64,000 bases of DNA from Azorinus chamasolen (GCA_963576725.1 OY755243.1:42889243-42953242); one strand, 5' to 3'; shown: positions 11,473 to 23,384, counted from the first letter of the stretch. Made by a program: numbers and translations. Notes: a model not told the origin generated them from the sequence alone.

Positions 11473-11734
11473 TTTATCAATGATCCACCATAACCCTATC
11501 TTAAACTTACAAAGCAAGTTATAAACATGGATAATGAAATTCACCATAAACACTCATCACTGATTTTGTTGACTCAAAGTGTCATATAATCAAACCATGT
11601 AAACCTGTATTCCTCGAAATACGAATAAAGATCTCCTCACAGAACTTCCACAGATCGTTATACATACATTAGTTTAGTCCTGCTCCACTGTAAAATCTAT
11701 TTGATTAACCATATCAATATTTTAAGACTTTACA

Positions 11735-11975
11735 TGATAGATACGACTTTTAATGCATTTGTAAACAGAGTAGATCCAGATCAGACGACTCCTGGGTTTG
11801 TCGTCTGATAAGGGTCTAGTATGTTTCCTTTTGAGATACTATATATCTGATTCTACAGTTTGTGCCATGGTAAAAAATCTCGTTTGTTCTTAATGACATC
11901 ATAAAAATTCAGCTTTAGTAATTACCTTTATACTGACAATAATTCGTCCATCAATATGCAGGTAAATTGTTAAAC
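11735..11975. mobile_element. Family A MITE (reverse type), decayed
   Basis: Hairpin aaacagagtagatccagatc...gtctgataagggtctagtat, then ctgattctacagtttgtgcc and a cataaaaattcagc segment; right end caggtaaattgttaa. Confidence 0.55.
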
Positions 11976-12260
11976 AACAGCAAAACCGTTAGTCTACTGA
12001 ATAAAAAGGTCGTCATTAGAAAAATGTCGTCTGCTTCAGATATAACAAAAACACATTAGGGTGTCAAATAATTTGGATTCTGATGAGACGTCGATTTACC
12101 CAGACCCAAGCTGTTTGTCAGAGTTATCATTGAGTCTCCCAAACCACGCTAAAGATTATTTTCAACAACACATTTCCCTTCTACCCGTGTTCGTACACAT
12201 TGTCATCGTGTCAAAAATAATTTTAATTCGAGCATAGTCCGGAAAAATGATTTACACCAT

Positions 12261-12585
12261 CTACATAGATACAGCAAATCCCAATCCACATACAGAAAAC
12301 ACCGTCTACATAGATACAGCAAATCCCAATCCACATACAGAAAACACCGTCTACATAGATACAGCAAATCCCAATCCACATACAGAAAACACCGTCTACA
12401 TAGATACAGCAAATCCCAATCCACATACAGAAAACACCGTCTACATAGATACAGCAAATCCCAATCCACATACAGAAAACACCGTCTACATAGATACAGC
12501 AAATCCCAATCCACATACAGAAAACACCGTCTACATAGATACAGCAAATCCCAATCCACATACAGAAAACACCGTCTACATATAG
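12261..12585. repeat. 45-bp minisatellite, seven essentially identical copies
   Basis: Unit begins ctacatagatacagcaaatc and ends acagaaaacaccgt. Because 45 is divisible by 3, both strands show long repeating reading frames (for example TVYIDTANPNPHTEN). These have no gene context and are not called as genes. Identity of copies suggests recent expansion or conversion. Confidence 0.95.
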
Positions 12586-12589
12586 GAAA

Positions 12590-14262
12590 TCCGCATCTAC
12601 ATACAGTAAACACGTTAAAACCCCAATCAACATAAAGTAAACCCAAATTTACATACAGTAAAATCCCATGAACATACAGAATATCCCATCTACATACAGA
12701 CAATCCTATCTACATATAGTAAACACCATCTACATACAAGAAAATCACATCTACATACTGTAAAAGCCCATCCACATACAGAAGCCCGTCTACATAAAGC
12801 ATAACCCAATATGCACAAAGTAAACCCCATCTACATGCGGCACCCCCTCCCAATCTGCAGACTGTAAAACCTCATTTACAAACAATTACACCATTCTACA
12901 TACTGTAAACCCCCCTCAACGTGCAATGAAACCTCATCTACATACAGTTAAACCTTATCGACAAAGAAATAAAACCCCATCTACATACAGTATACGCCTT
13001 TCGACATACAGTACAACCCCATCTACATAAGCAAAGCCCAATCTAAATGCTGTAAAAAACATCTACATGCAGTACCCCAATCTACATAGCATAACCCAAT
13101 CCGCACAAAGAAAGTCCCACCTACATGCAGAAAACCTCCATCTATATACTGGTTAACACCATCTACAAACAATAACACCCATCTACATACATGTACTATA
13201 AACCCCTCAACATGCAGTAAAACCTAATCTACATATAGCAAAATCCCATCTACATACAACAAAGCCCTATCTACATACGGTAAAACCATATCTTCATAAA
13301 AGTAGAACAAATAGTAAACCCGCATCTATATATAGTAAACCCCCATGTGCATGCATTAAAATCCCATCATCATGCAGTAAAACCCCATCAACATAAGTAA
13401 AACCTCATCTACACACAGTAAAGCCATATCGAGAAAGAAATAAAACCCATCTACATACAGTACAATAAGTGAAGCCACATCTGCATACAGTAAAAAGTCC
13501 ATCTACATACAGTATCCCCATCTACATAAAGCATAACCCAATCTGTACAGAGTAGAATCCTATCTACATGCAGCCAAACTCCGTCTACATACTGTAATCC
13601 TCATCTACAAACAATAACACCCTTTTACATTCTGTAAAAACCCTCATTATATAGTAAAACCTAATTTACATACAAAAAAGTCATATCCATCTACACAGAA
13701 GTAAAGCAACCATCTACTGTAACATACAGTGCACCCCTTCTATATAATATTATAGTAAAACACCATATGCATACAGTAAAACGCCATCGTCATACAGTGA
13801 AACCCCATAATCATAAGTGAAGCCTCACTTACATACAGTAAAACCAATCGACAAAGAAATAACCCCCATATACATACAGTATACGACATCTACATACAGT
13901 ACAACCTCATTTACATAAGTGAAGCCCCATCTAAATTCAGTTACCCTATCTACATAGAAATAAAAACCCATCTACACACAGTATACCCCATCTACATAAG
14001 TAAAATCCCATATACATACAGTAAAACACTACATGCATACAGTAAACGCTATCTACATAGAAATAAAACCCCATTTCATACAGTAAACCCCCATCTACAC
14101 ACAGTGCAACCACATCTACATACAGTCAACCCATTCTACATACAGTCAACCCATTCTACATACAGTCAACCCATTCTACATACAGTCAACCCATTCTACA
14201 TAGTCAACCCATTCTACATACAGTTACAGATCCCATTTGCATACATTAAACCACCATCTACA
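12590..14262. repeat. Degenerate ~21-bp minisatellite of about 75-80 copies
   Basis: Consensus close to catctacatacagtaaaacc with length changes between copies; a homogeneous run of six catacagtcaacccattcta copies sits at 14110-14225. The 45-bp array upstream appears to be a higher-order derivative. The motif tacagtaaaacc equals the terminus of family T. Confidence 0.9.
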
Positions 14263-14472
14263 TACAGTAACTCCCCTCTAATGCGACCAACTTATGAATA
14301 CATATACATGTACATGTATATTTATAAAGCAGCTGGCTTTTTAATGCAGAACAAAGGTAATACAGAAAGATCCTGCAATAGCTTTCTACATAACTTTCTC
14401 CCTGCATTAAGGTACCACCTACCTTTAAGACCCAGAATTATACCACCGTTTCAGTGGTCGCTTTAGAGTTTT
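14263..14472. mobile_element. Family T MITE abutting the minisatellite
   Basis: Begins TACAGTAACTCCCCTCTAAT in register with the last minisatellite units, contains gcagaacaaaggtaatacag...tgcattaaggtaccacc and ends ggtcgctttagagtttt. Confidence 0.65.
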
Positions 14473-15398
14473 TTAGAACGTTTATTCTACCGCATCGGTT
14501 AAACTTTTATTCCATGACCTCCGTTAGTGTTTGTTTAGAGTTTTGAAAATTCAATTCAGTGCTTTACACTTTAACATTGTTTTCACGATTCATTTTATGT
14601 CCACATGGTATTGTATGATTATTTTCGCGATAATGTAAACAGTAAAAACATTTTATAAGCTTGCCAAATCCAGCACTCAAATACCACGGGGAATCCAGCG
14701 CACTGCACTGGTTTAAGCGTAAACTAACTTTAATATTGTTCGCTGGTCATTATAGATTTAATACCTAATTAAACATAACGGGGATTAATTACAATATAAT
14801 ACTTACATGGATCATCCTCAATGGCTGCTATGTAATCTCGGTTTTATCCATTTTTGCTCAGGTTAATGCCAGATTAACATATTAGCAAATCCCTCCACAT
14901 AATACTGCTGGTAATTTCGACAGTGAGTCTTTAGCGTCAACCGAGCAAAACATACTCAAAACAATACGATATGATATTTGATATCGGTCTCCTTTTTGAC
15001 AAGGCGATTAATCTGAGAGTTGACCTTTGTTCTTAACCTTTAGCACGTGTAAAATTTCGCTGGCTCAAAACTTGGAACTTCTATTTAATTAAAAGCTACA
15101 TTGTTATCTGTTTTTCTGCAAAACTACAATCCGAACAGCAAACTGTTTTAATCTAGATGAATGCTGCTCATTTGAAATTGAATACAATATAATGAATGTA
15201 ATTAATAGTTCGCCTGTAGCATATTAAAGGATGATTCCTGCGGTAAGAGATTGTTGTCACATAAAGAGAAAACACACTGTTTACAAATAAATAAATGAAA
15301 TACACTTACAATAATCGAACACTTTATTGAAGGAAAAAATCATAGAATATTATGTCATTAATTAACTTATTAAATAGGCCTAAGAAAAGAGTATATTG
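14473..15398. other. No feature supported
   Basis: AT-rich. A consensus donor on the minus strand (cat|gtaagt, 14801-14806) could be the end of a 5'UTR exon of the left-edge gene, but no acceptor or promoter supports it. Confidence 0.3.
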
Positions 15399-15399
15399 G

Positions 15400-15476
15400 C
15401 ATTTGCAAAAAAGTTTATATTCAGATCAGAGAACTCCTCGAGGAACCCTGTGATCATGATCTGAACTGTTTGTCAT
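15400..15476. repeat. Hairpin remnant of family D type
   Basis: Arms gcaaaaaagtttatattcag and ctgaactgtttgtcat around ctcctcgaggaac. Confidence 0.45.
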
Positions 15477-15538
15477 TGAAAATGTACCCGTTCATCCTGA
15501 ATGCAGTCTATAGATAAACACTGACAGGCCATCTCACT

Positions 15539-15754
15539 TTAACCCTAACAGTGCGGGACACGAGTCACTTATGTCCTTTGCAAACAGTGTAGACCCAGAT
15601 GAGAGAGCTCATAGAGGAGCCCTCTCATCAGGGTCTGCACTGTTTGTCATGTTACATTTTTCTTTAGAAAAATCCCCAAATATTCACATTAAGCTTGGTC
15701 TGTTTGAATTTTGGAATAGTCCATTTGTAAATTCAAATGGATTGTAAGGATTAA
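15539..15754. mobile_element. Family D MITE, 216 bp
   Basis: TTAA at both ends (tttaaccctaacagtgc; aaggattaac). Hairpin gcaaacagtgtagacccaga...tcagggtctgcactgtttg around gctcatagaggagc. Confidence 0.7.
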
Positions 15755-15916
15755 CTATTCAACATTCATAGTGTTTTACGTCTGTATACATATAACTATT
15801 CAACATTCATAGTGTTTTATGTCTGTATACATATAACTATTCAACATTCATAGTGTTTTACGTCTGTATACATATAACTATTCAACATTCATAGTGTTTT
15901 ACGTCTGTATACATAT
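15753..15916. repeat. 41-bp tandem repeat, 4 copies
   Basis: Unit begins aactattcaacattcatagt and ends tgtatacatat. Copies are nearly identical. The first unit overlaps the terminal TTAA of the family D MITE. Confidence 0.95.
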
Positions 15917-16258
15917 AACAACTTAGAAACACGTCTAAATGAATCTGGAAACTATGCATACTTGGAGTTCTTCATATTCACAGTAGATCTAACAAATAAA
16001 TGAGACAGTAACCGTATTTTCCCACTATAATGCTAACTTTAAAAACTACCATCTAAAATGATTATTTCGCTCTTTTTTATCATTTGATGAGAATGTTTGG
16101 AGTTTTAAGTGTTTCATGCTCTGAATCGTTTGAGGCTTGACTTGGATCCAATCTGTTTGAAACTGGTTACTGAGTCACGATTAACACATGAAAGGTCAAG
16201 TATTTGATACGGGGATGGTATACTATCTGTCTTAAGAGGCTTCAGTACTTCTGTTATC

Positions 16259-16464
16259 TACAGTAAAACCTGTCTACAGTGGTCACACAAAATATATCTT
16301 ACTATTGGGATATGTTAAGACATGTGGCAGCTAAATGCAAAACGAATACCATGCAGAAAGCTCCCCAATGAGCGTTCTGTATCACTCTCGTCATGAATCA
16401 AGCAACCACCTGCTCTTGTAGACTGCACTTTATGATACGGTTGTTACAAGCATATTCTACTGTA
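16259..16464. mobile_element. Family T MITE
   Basis: TA flanks, left end CAGTAAAACCTGTCTACAG, right end attctactg. Hairpin arms flank gctccccaatgagcg. Confidence 0.75.
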
Positions 16465-16516
16465 ACGTATTACATCAGTGTAGGATTTATGCCAACATTA
16501 AACATTGACAAATTGA

Positions 16517-16693
16517 TATAGTAGAACTTCTTTAAACCGATCATTTAATGAATAAATATTGAGGACTAATAAGAGAGGGTGGTTGTTTAATGCAGTACGA
16601 CCGTTATGCTAGAAGAGCTTACTGCATACACCCGACTTCAAGACCGAGCTTTAGACTTATTTTGGTGATCGCTTTAGACACGTTTTACTCTAT
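16517..16693. mobile_element. Family T MITE, decayed
   Basis: Left tatagtagaacttctttaaa, right ggtgatcgctttagacacgt; interior tgtttaatgcagtacgac and a shortened second arm. Confidence 0.5.
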
Positions 16694-17018
16694 TTATCAG
16701 TATCTGATTACTTTTTTAAACAAGAATGATCTTGTTTAGTTCGGCCAGCAGTCTTAACGAACAGTCATTGTGTACCCCTTACCCAGGAACAAGTTAAAAT
16801 CTCGACGAGGATTTTCATAAAACTTTAGTCAAATGTTAGCTAAATTGAGACAATGTGCAGAACACATGTGTCAGTCATGTAGGCTCAAGGTCAATTTCAC
16901 ATTTGAAGGTCAAGTGTAATGTCGTGTCCGCTCCATATCTCCTATACCCCTGGAAGGATTTTCATAGAACTTGTCTCAAATGATTACCAAGTTAAATCGA
17001 TGTGCAGGATACATGTGG

Positions 17019-18411
17019 TTAAATCGTGTGTTAGAAGTTGTAATTCATACAGCGAGTTTTTCAATTACTCGGTTGGACTCAGACAAGGGGAGACAATCTC
17101 ACCCATAATGTATTCTCTTTTTATTGAAGACCTCGAATTGTTTTTACAGGACAACATTAATAGTGGATTGGATATTGATGATACAAATGTATTATCATTA
17201 TATTATTACTATTTGCTGATGATATGGTTGTGTTAGGACAGACACCTTCGGATCTACAAAATAGTTTGAATTTGTTATATGAATACTGTAAGAAATGGGG
17301 GTTAGCAGTAAATACTTCAAAAACTAAAGCAATTGTATTCAGAAAAAGGGGTGGGCTAAAACGGGACGAAACATGGACATACAATGGGCAGCTTTTGGAA
17401 ATTGTAAATGACTTTAGTTACTTAGGGGTGGTATTTAATTATACTGGTAATTTTGCTTTAAATCAAGAATATTTGGTAGGAAAGGGTTTGAAAGCTATGA
17501 ATGTTTTACTTGCAAATTGTAAAAACATTAAGTTAAAACCCAAAGTCATGTGCCAACTTTTTGATGCTTTTGTTGGATCTACAGTCAATTATGCATGTGA
17601 AATTTGGGGTTTATCAAAGTCTAAAGAACTAGAACGACTGCATCTTCGGTTTTGTAAAACTGTTTTAGGTGTAAATATGCGCACGAGCAATGTTGGTGTT
17701 TATGGTGAGCTAGGTCGGTATCCCTTGTATATAAGCCGATATGTAAGAACAGTAAAGTATTGGAGTAAGATAGTCAATTCGAATAATTTGCTTATATCTG
17801 TTGTTTACAAACAAGCTCTATTAGATTGTAATAATGGCCGTATAAACTGGGTTTCACGTATTAGAAATTTACTGTATGAGTTTGGATATGGCTATGTTTG
17901 GGAGTCCCAGACTGTTATAGATTTCAAACCATTCCATAATGAATTTAAAACACGACTTATTGATAATTTTGTACAGACGTGGAACACTGATGTTGGCAAT
18001 AACAGGGTAATGGATTTGTATTCTAATTTTAAAGAGAATTTTGAATATGAACAGTATTTAGATGCCATACCTGCTGAATTAAGATGCTATGTCTCTAGAC
18101 TCCGTTTGTCCTCTCACTCATTACGAGTGCAGACCGGTCGTTTCGGAGTGAATAGAACAGAGAGGCATTTAAGAACCTGTTTAATTTGTAATTCTAGGGA
18201 TGTTGAGGACGAATATCATTTTATCTTGGTTTGTAAGCACCTATCAGAAATTAGACATAAATACATTAAGAAATACTATTATACTAGACCTAGTGTTTTT
18301 AAATTTATACAATTGTTGCAAAGTACAGAGAAAAAGGTATTGTTAAATCTGGCTAAATTTATTAAAAAAGCCTTTATCTTCCGCAATAACGTGCTTAATA
18401 ATGTGACCTAA
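17019..18411 (+). pseudogene. Reverse transcriptase C-terminal part, frameshifted
   Basis: A first frame (about 17019-17210) encodes VGLRQGETISPIMYSLF and the flanking fingers/palm region. It shifts frame near 17195-17212 into FADDMVVLG, the catalytic YADD-like box (17212-17238), then continues uninterrupted for 395 codons to 18411. The late part has a CxxC...HxxxxC motif (CLIC, then H and C) typical of the C-terminus of these LINE proteins. The endonuclease and N-terminal RT blocks are missing because of 5' truncation. It cannot encode an active enzyme. The long intact second frame suggests a fairly young insertion with a single frameshift. Confidence 0.85.
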
Positions 18412-18586
18412 ATATTCGTGAGTTCATTCGCTCTTCTTGTATTGACCGTAATGGGTCTAAGTGTTTTTTTGTTGTTTTTTTAGTTTTGTTCGCTATACTA
18501 TTATATGTCATGTTATGAAACTATTGTATATACATGTATGTTGCAATGAGGTACTTTATGTACAAGTTGCTAATAAAGATTCTGTT
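17019..18586 (+). mobile_element. 5'-truncated CR1-like non-LTR retrotransposon (LINE)
   Basis: The insert starts within a reverse-transcriptase frame and ends at aataaagattctgtt (aataaa at 18572). The host satellite unit is split and the 7 bp catgtgg occurs on both sides (17012-17018 and 18587-18593), the expected target-site duplication. Truncation at the 5' end with an intact 3' end is the mark of target-primed reverse transcription. The attctgtt-like 3' end recalls CR1-type tails, but the clade assignment is tentative. Confidence 0.85.
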
Positions 18587-19491
18587 CATGTGGCAATTAT
18601 GTCGGCGCAATGTCAAGGTCACATTTGAAGGTCAAGTGTTTTAACCTTCAATTTCCATTACATTTTCGTGTCCGCTTCATATCTTTTAAACCCTTTGAAG
18701 ATTTTCACCAAACTTTAATCAAATATTAGCCAAATTGAGACGATACGCAGAACACATGTTGCAGTCATGTCAGCTCAAGGTCAATTTCACATTTGAAGGT
18801 CAAATTTAATTTTGTGTCCTCTCCATATCTCCTATACCCCTGGAAGGATTTTAATGAAACTTGCCTCAAATGTAAACTAAGTTCAGACGATTTGTAAAAC
18901 AGACGTGGCAGTCATGTCGGCTCAAGGTCAAGGTTGCATTTGAAGGTCAACTGTCTGTCCATAACAAGTTCGTGTCCGCTCCATATCTAATATACGCCTA
19001 GAAGGATTTTAATGAAACTTGCCTCAAATGTTAACCAAGTGGAGACGATGTGCAGAACACATGTGGCAGTCATGCTGTCTAAAGGTCAAGGTCACATTTG
19101 AGGATAAAATATTTTAACCTTCAATTTTCATTACATTTTCGTGTACGCTCCATATCTTCTAAACCTTTTGAAAGATTTTCATAAAACTTAAGTCAAATGT
19201 TAGCTAAATTGAGACGATATGCAGAACACATGATTGTGTCAGTCATGTCGTCTCAAGGTCAATGTCACATTTGAAGAGCATTTGTCCGTCTGTAACAATT
19301 TCGTGTCCGCTCCATATCTCCTATACCCCTGGAAGGATTTTCATGAAACTTACCTTAAATGTTAACCAAGTTGAGCCGATGTGCAGAACGCATGTGACGG
19401 TCAATCGGCTCAAGGTCAATGTTACATTTGAAGGTCAAATACAATGTCTTATTTTAGGGGGGGGGGGGCATTTAGCTGTCCTTTGGACTTC

Positions 19492-19590
19492 CATGTTCCA
19501 TAAGCAAACGGGACAGACAGTTCCTAAAGGGACCGTCTAATATAGGCCTGTTCTGTTTTGCAAACATGTCTAAAGGCTAAGAAAAGGGCT
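19492..19590. mobile_element. Family A MITE fragment
   Basis: Hairpin part ccataagcaaacgggacaga...cctgttctgttttgcaaaca with typical flanks, no intact ends. Confidence 0.45.
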
Positions 19591-19609
19591 AATACAGAAA
19601 AAGATCGCT

Positions 19610-19850
19610 GGATTTCGCATCAACTTTGCTCGAAGCGATGGCGGACGTCCAATACATTTCGTTGGTCGAAAGGTAACATATGCGCCAGACCTGGATTACA
19701 CATATCGGTATGATCTGGATCAAACATGGTTGCAAAGTCCACCCGTGAACGGAATTTCTTGGAAACGGGCACCACGGCAACACGGCAACACTGCAGGATG
19801 ATTACAGAGGAAATAGTGTTGTCGGGATAAGCTCCCATTGAGCCTATGGA
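19610..19850. other. GC- and CpG-richer island with a possible ATG/donor
   Basis: Noticeably richer in G, C and CpG than its surroundings and free of recognised repeats. On the plus strand gaagcgATGGCGG opens MADVQYISLVE and reaches a gaaag|gtaaca donor-like site. Its phase (2) would fit the possible exon at 25332. The opposite reading also has open frames, so this is only a candidate first exon or promoter region. Confidence 0.25.
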
Positions 19851-19895
19851 TCAAAACAATAGATAACGGTGAGTACTCAAATACTAAAATCGTCC

Positions 19896-21789
19896 TTTCT
19901 CTACCAAACCGTATGCTGTGACCACTCTTAATACTCAGGGAGCCAATAGTGCCTACCGTGCACCCCCCCCCCCCCCCAGACGTTTTTTCATGGGTACAAA
20001 AATGTTCAGAAAAGTGTCCTGAATCAGAATCGCGAATGTACTCAAACTTAAATTCTTTTAGGCTATGTGTATTTTAACCGTTTCCATGGCAACCCCCCCT
20101 CCCCCAGTTTTCGTAATGATGACCCATACCTACAAATTCGCCCATATCACAGCCAGTTTTTATCCTAAAACTATAAAACTGGTACCAAATGGAAGATAAG
20201 ACATTGTGCTTTTATTTCTAACTTGTTTTTTTAATTAGCTTATTTGCATACTCATGAATATTAATGAGAACATTAAAAATAGTAAAAAAAAGTATAGAAA
20301 TAACGTAAATCTTTAAAACAAAATAATCCTACAGATATCAGAAAATAACTTGATGACGAAACCCCCAGGAAACAAAATATCCAATTAGAGGACCATAGCA
20401 TTAATTTTAAGCACCATTTTCACCGTTTCCATGGCAACACCCTTGTTTTCGTAATGATTGTCCGTACCTGCAAAATCGTCCATATCGCAGCCAGTATTTG
20501 TCCAAAACCTATAAAACTGGTACCAAATTGGAGATAGGGCATTGTGCTTTTAATTCCAGTTTTTTTAATTAGCTTATTTGCATACTCATGAATATTAATG
20601 AGAACATTAAAAATAGTGAAAAAAAGTATAGAAATAACGTAAATCTTCAAAACATTTTATCCTACAGATATCAGAAAATAACTTCAAATGCCCTATCTCC
20701 AATTTGGTACCAGTTTTATAGGTTTTGGACAAACACTGGCTGTGATATGGACGATTTTGCAGGTACGGACAATCATTACGAAAACTAGGGTGTTGCTATC
20801 GAAACGGTGAAAATGGTGCTTAAAATTAATGCTATGGTCCTCAAATTGGATATTTTGTTTCCTGGGGGTTTCGTCATCATGTTAAACTGCATTTTAAGTT
20901 ATTTTTTGATATTTGTAGGATAAACAAATTAACGTTATTTCTATACTTTTTTTTACTATTTTTAATGTTCTCATTAATATTCATGAGTATGCAAATAAGG
21001 TAATTTAAAAAAACAAGTTAGAAATAAACGCACAATGTCTTATCTTCCATTTGGTACCAGTTTTATAGTTTTAGGATAAAAACTGGCTGTGATATGGGCG
21101 AATTTGTAGGTATGGGTCATCATTACGAAAACTGGGGGGGGGGGGGTTGCCATGGAAACGGTTAAAATACACATAGACTAAAATAATTTAAGTTTGAGTA
21201 CATTCGCGATTCTGATTCAGGACACTTTTCTGAACATTTTGGTACCCATGAAAAAAAGGTCTAGGGCCGGGGCGGGGGTGCACGGTAGGCACTATTGGCC
21301 CCCTGAGTATAATAGTAATAACAATGACTTTATTTTATGCGGATTAGATCTACATATTTGGTAACAACCAATTTTCAATATGGTCCACAAACAACATAAA
21401 CATATATGCAACATCAATTATGTTAAAAATTTGTTTTTGTATGTGACACATTGTGTAGATCTACTAGTGGGAAATATTTCTGAAAAATAATATGCGCTGC
21501 ATAACGAATTTACAGGGCGGAAGGGAATTTGTTCACAGACGGTGTAATTTCAGGAAAAATGAGATAATTCAGTAATGAATGATGGTTGAGTTATGGTTAT
21601 TGCACGTGGCACACTGAATACTAGTGGGTAATGTTTCTGTAAAAATATTTCAAAATCGCCACATGCAAAGGGACTATTTCGGATAAAGGGAGATAATTCA
21701 GTAACATGTAAACTCTTGCGGCGACACACTGTTCGAGACGATTCTATTTATAAAGAGTGGTCACAACATAGGGTTTGGTGGAGAAATTC
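19896..21789. mobile_element. Family F hairpin element, interrupted
   Basis: Left arm ctaccaaaccgtatgctgtg...accactctta and right arm agagtggtcacaacataggg...ttggtggaga are inverted. The space between them holds the 1.37-kb inverted repeat and about 440 bp more. Confidence 0.5.
19934..21307. mobile_element. 1.37-kb TA-flanked inverted-repeat (foldback-like) element
   Basis: Ends CTCAGGGAGCCAATAGTGCC and its inverse, flanked by TA at 19932 and 21308. The arms (about 19934-20548 and 20688-21307) pair along nearly all their length, including matching C and G runs (near 19962/21280 and 20095/21134) and the gttaaaatacacata / tatgtgtattttaac pair. A ~140-bp spacer carries an extra copy of the gcatactcatgaatattaat module. 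No transposase frame. TA flanks suggest a Tc1/mariner-type mover, which is inference. Confidence 0.85.
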
Positions 21790-22046
21790 TTGAAGATGTT
21801 TTAATTTACGCGTCTTATCTGGACCTCGGTATGGTACGTATTTTAAACCGACGCTGACACATTTATATCATTACCATTGCACTGCACACACATCATTGCA
21901 ACGTATCGTCTTGATCAAAGTTGCTCATTTCTGCCATCTTGCATCGCCTCATACTTGCACCGAGAGCTGAAACAAGGAGCGGTTAAACGAAATAATGGCA
22001 TGATCTAATCCGCCTGTCTCAAGTCAACAGCATAACATTGTAGATA
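21310..22046. other. No gene seen
   Basis: Contains two similar ~150-bp segments (around 21460-21560 and 21620-21720, ctagtgggaaatatttctga / ctagtgggtaatgtttctgt), an old local duplication. No supported exon. Confidence 0.4.
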
Positions 22047-22225
22047 ACTCTTTACTCCATGAATATGCATGGACAAATAATGATTTGGTGAATATCAATT
22101 AACTGAATTTTAATAATGTCATATAGACACTAACAGGAAATGTTTGGTCACGACAGAAACTATAGAATCAGACCTATATCATTTCATAAGCAAACAGAAC
22201 AGACCCTGATCAGATGGTTCATATC
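22047..22225. mobile_element. Family A MITE, left half
   Basis: taactctttactccatgaat, cagaaactatagaatcagac and ataagcaaacagaacagacc; lost after the first hairpin arm. Confidence 0.55.
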
Positions 22226-22292
22226 TATCATATCATATTACAGGGCGGTAGATAAAATGCCTACTGATATATCATTAGCTATCACCTGTCTT

Positions 22293-22483
22293 AACCCTGT
22301 ACTCCATGAATACGTTTTTCTTTTCTATGCATTTGCAAACAAAGTAGACCCAGATACAGTTATACAGTTAGTTTCTGCAATGGTCAAAACTTATTGCGTT
22401 CATGTGCCATTATAAAAATTAACCTAATCAATATTCATGATGTCATTATTTTTATATGCATATTCATGAAGTAAAGGGCTGAA
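22293..22483. mobile_element. Family A MITE, hairpin arm lost
   Basis: ttaaccctgtactccatgaa at left, caaagtagacccagata arm once, then the other flank ending gaagtaaagggctgaa. Confidence 0.55.
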
Positions 22484-22823
22484 TACTAGCAATAATACTA
22501 ATTTGAGTGTTCCATTGTACACGTGTTTATATGAACTTTTAAATGTGTGTTTTTTTCACAGGCCCTGTAAAAAAGATGAATAAACATTTATAAATTATCA
22601 ACGTTTACAGTTAATTATACATAGTTAAAGCCTGTATCTCGGCGCACGCCATATTCTTCCTGAAATGAACATGTACATGTACACATATAAAACAAACATA
22701 CGTTTGACTTATCTAATCTCTTCTCCTGATGTGAAAACAACGTCTGCTACCACTTATCTGTCGCAATTTTTACTTTCTTCCGAGATCCTCAAGATTTTGA
22801 GAAACTATTGATTGGGTGATAAA

Positions 22824-22888
22824 CAGTGTGGATCCTGATGAGACGCCGAGCTACTCGGTGTCTCATCTGGATCCAAACTGTTTACAAA
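22824..22888. repeat. Family C hairpin
   Basis: Arms aacagtgtggatcctgatga and tcatctggatccaaactgtt around gccgagctactcgg. Confidence 0.65.
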
Positions 22889-23035
22889 TGCTGGTCAGGT
22901 CGCGCTTAGCAGGGGAAGAGTAAACGATATTCAATTGACATGCGTTCATTCATTGAATATACATGTATATATGAACATTTATACAGCAAATCCTCACAAC
23001 ATGGGTCACTAAAAAGAAGTCCCAATTCTGTGGTT

Positions 23036-23279
23036 TTAAACACTTACTCCATGAATATTAATTTAAGAAATAATGACATCATGCATATTAAGTGGCTGGT
23101 GTTTTTTTTAAATAATACATGCACATACGTTTCACCAAGACAGGACGTGTAGAATTAGATCTATATTATGCTTTAAGCAAACAGAGCAGACCCTGGTCAG
23201 ACGGCTCGTAAAGGGGCTGTTTGATCTGGGTCTACTCTGTTAGCAAAGGCGTAGACGTATTTATGGAGTAAAATGTTAA
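23036..23279. mobile_element. Family A MITE, complete
   Basis: TTAA at both ends, cacttactccatgaatatta at left and tatttatggagtaaaatgtt at right, hairpin around ggctcgtaaaggggctg. Confidence 0.7.
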
Positions 23280-23384
23280 GACAAGCAGCAGTTTAATGTA
23301 CGGTGAAAGTTATGCAGAAAGCTCCCACTGGAACGTTCGGTAAAATATCGTTATAAAACACCCAGTCTGATAGCCACGCCTCTT

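Larger units (their letters stand above)
16790..19485 (-). mobile_element. Pearl/Helentron-like block of ~165-bp units, split by a LINE
   Basis: Several copies of a unit containing catatctcctatacccctgg and aaggtcacatttgaaggtca lie at 16790-17018 and 18587-19450. The right edge (ggggcatttagctgtccttt, then ggac, to about 19483) is the reverse complement of the left edge of the forward-oriented block at 61668-63003, so the two are the same family in opposite orientation. The left edge is unclear. ORFs crossing the units are not genes. Confidence 0.7.

Noticed and set aside
12203..12703. Long open frames on both strands with YIDTANPNPH or CRRCFLYVDWD repeats
   Set aside because: They are products of a 45-bp minisatellite (a multiple of three), with no start context, splice sites or similarity to a protein family.
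14801..14850. Minus-strand exon ending at gtaagt with open frame DYIAAIEDDP
   Set aside because: A stop lies just upstream and no acceptor is present; it could only be a 5'UTR exon.
20420..20788. Open frames within the 1.37-kb inverted repeat
   Set aside because: They fall in mirrored AT-rich arms, differ between arms and have no family similarity.
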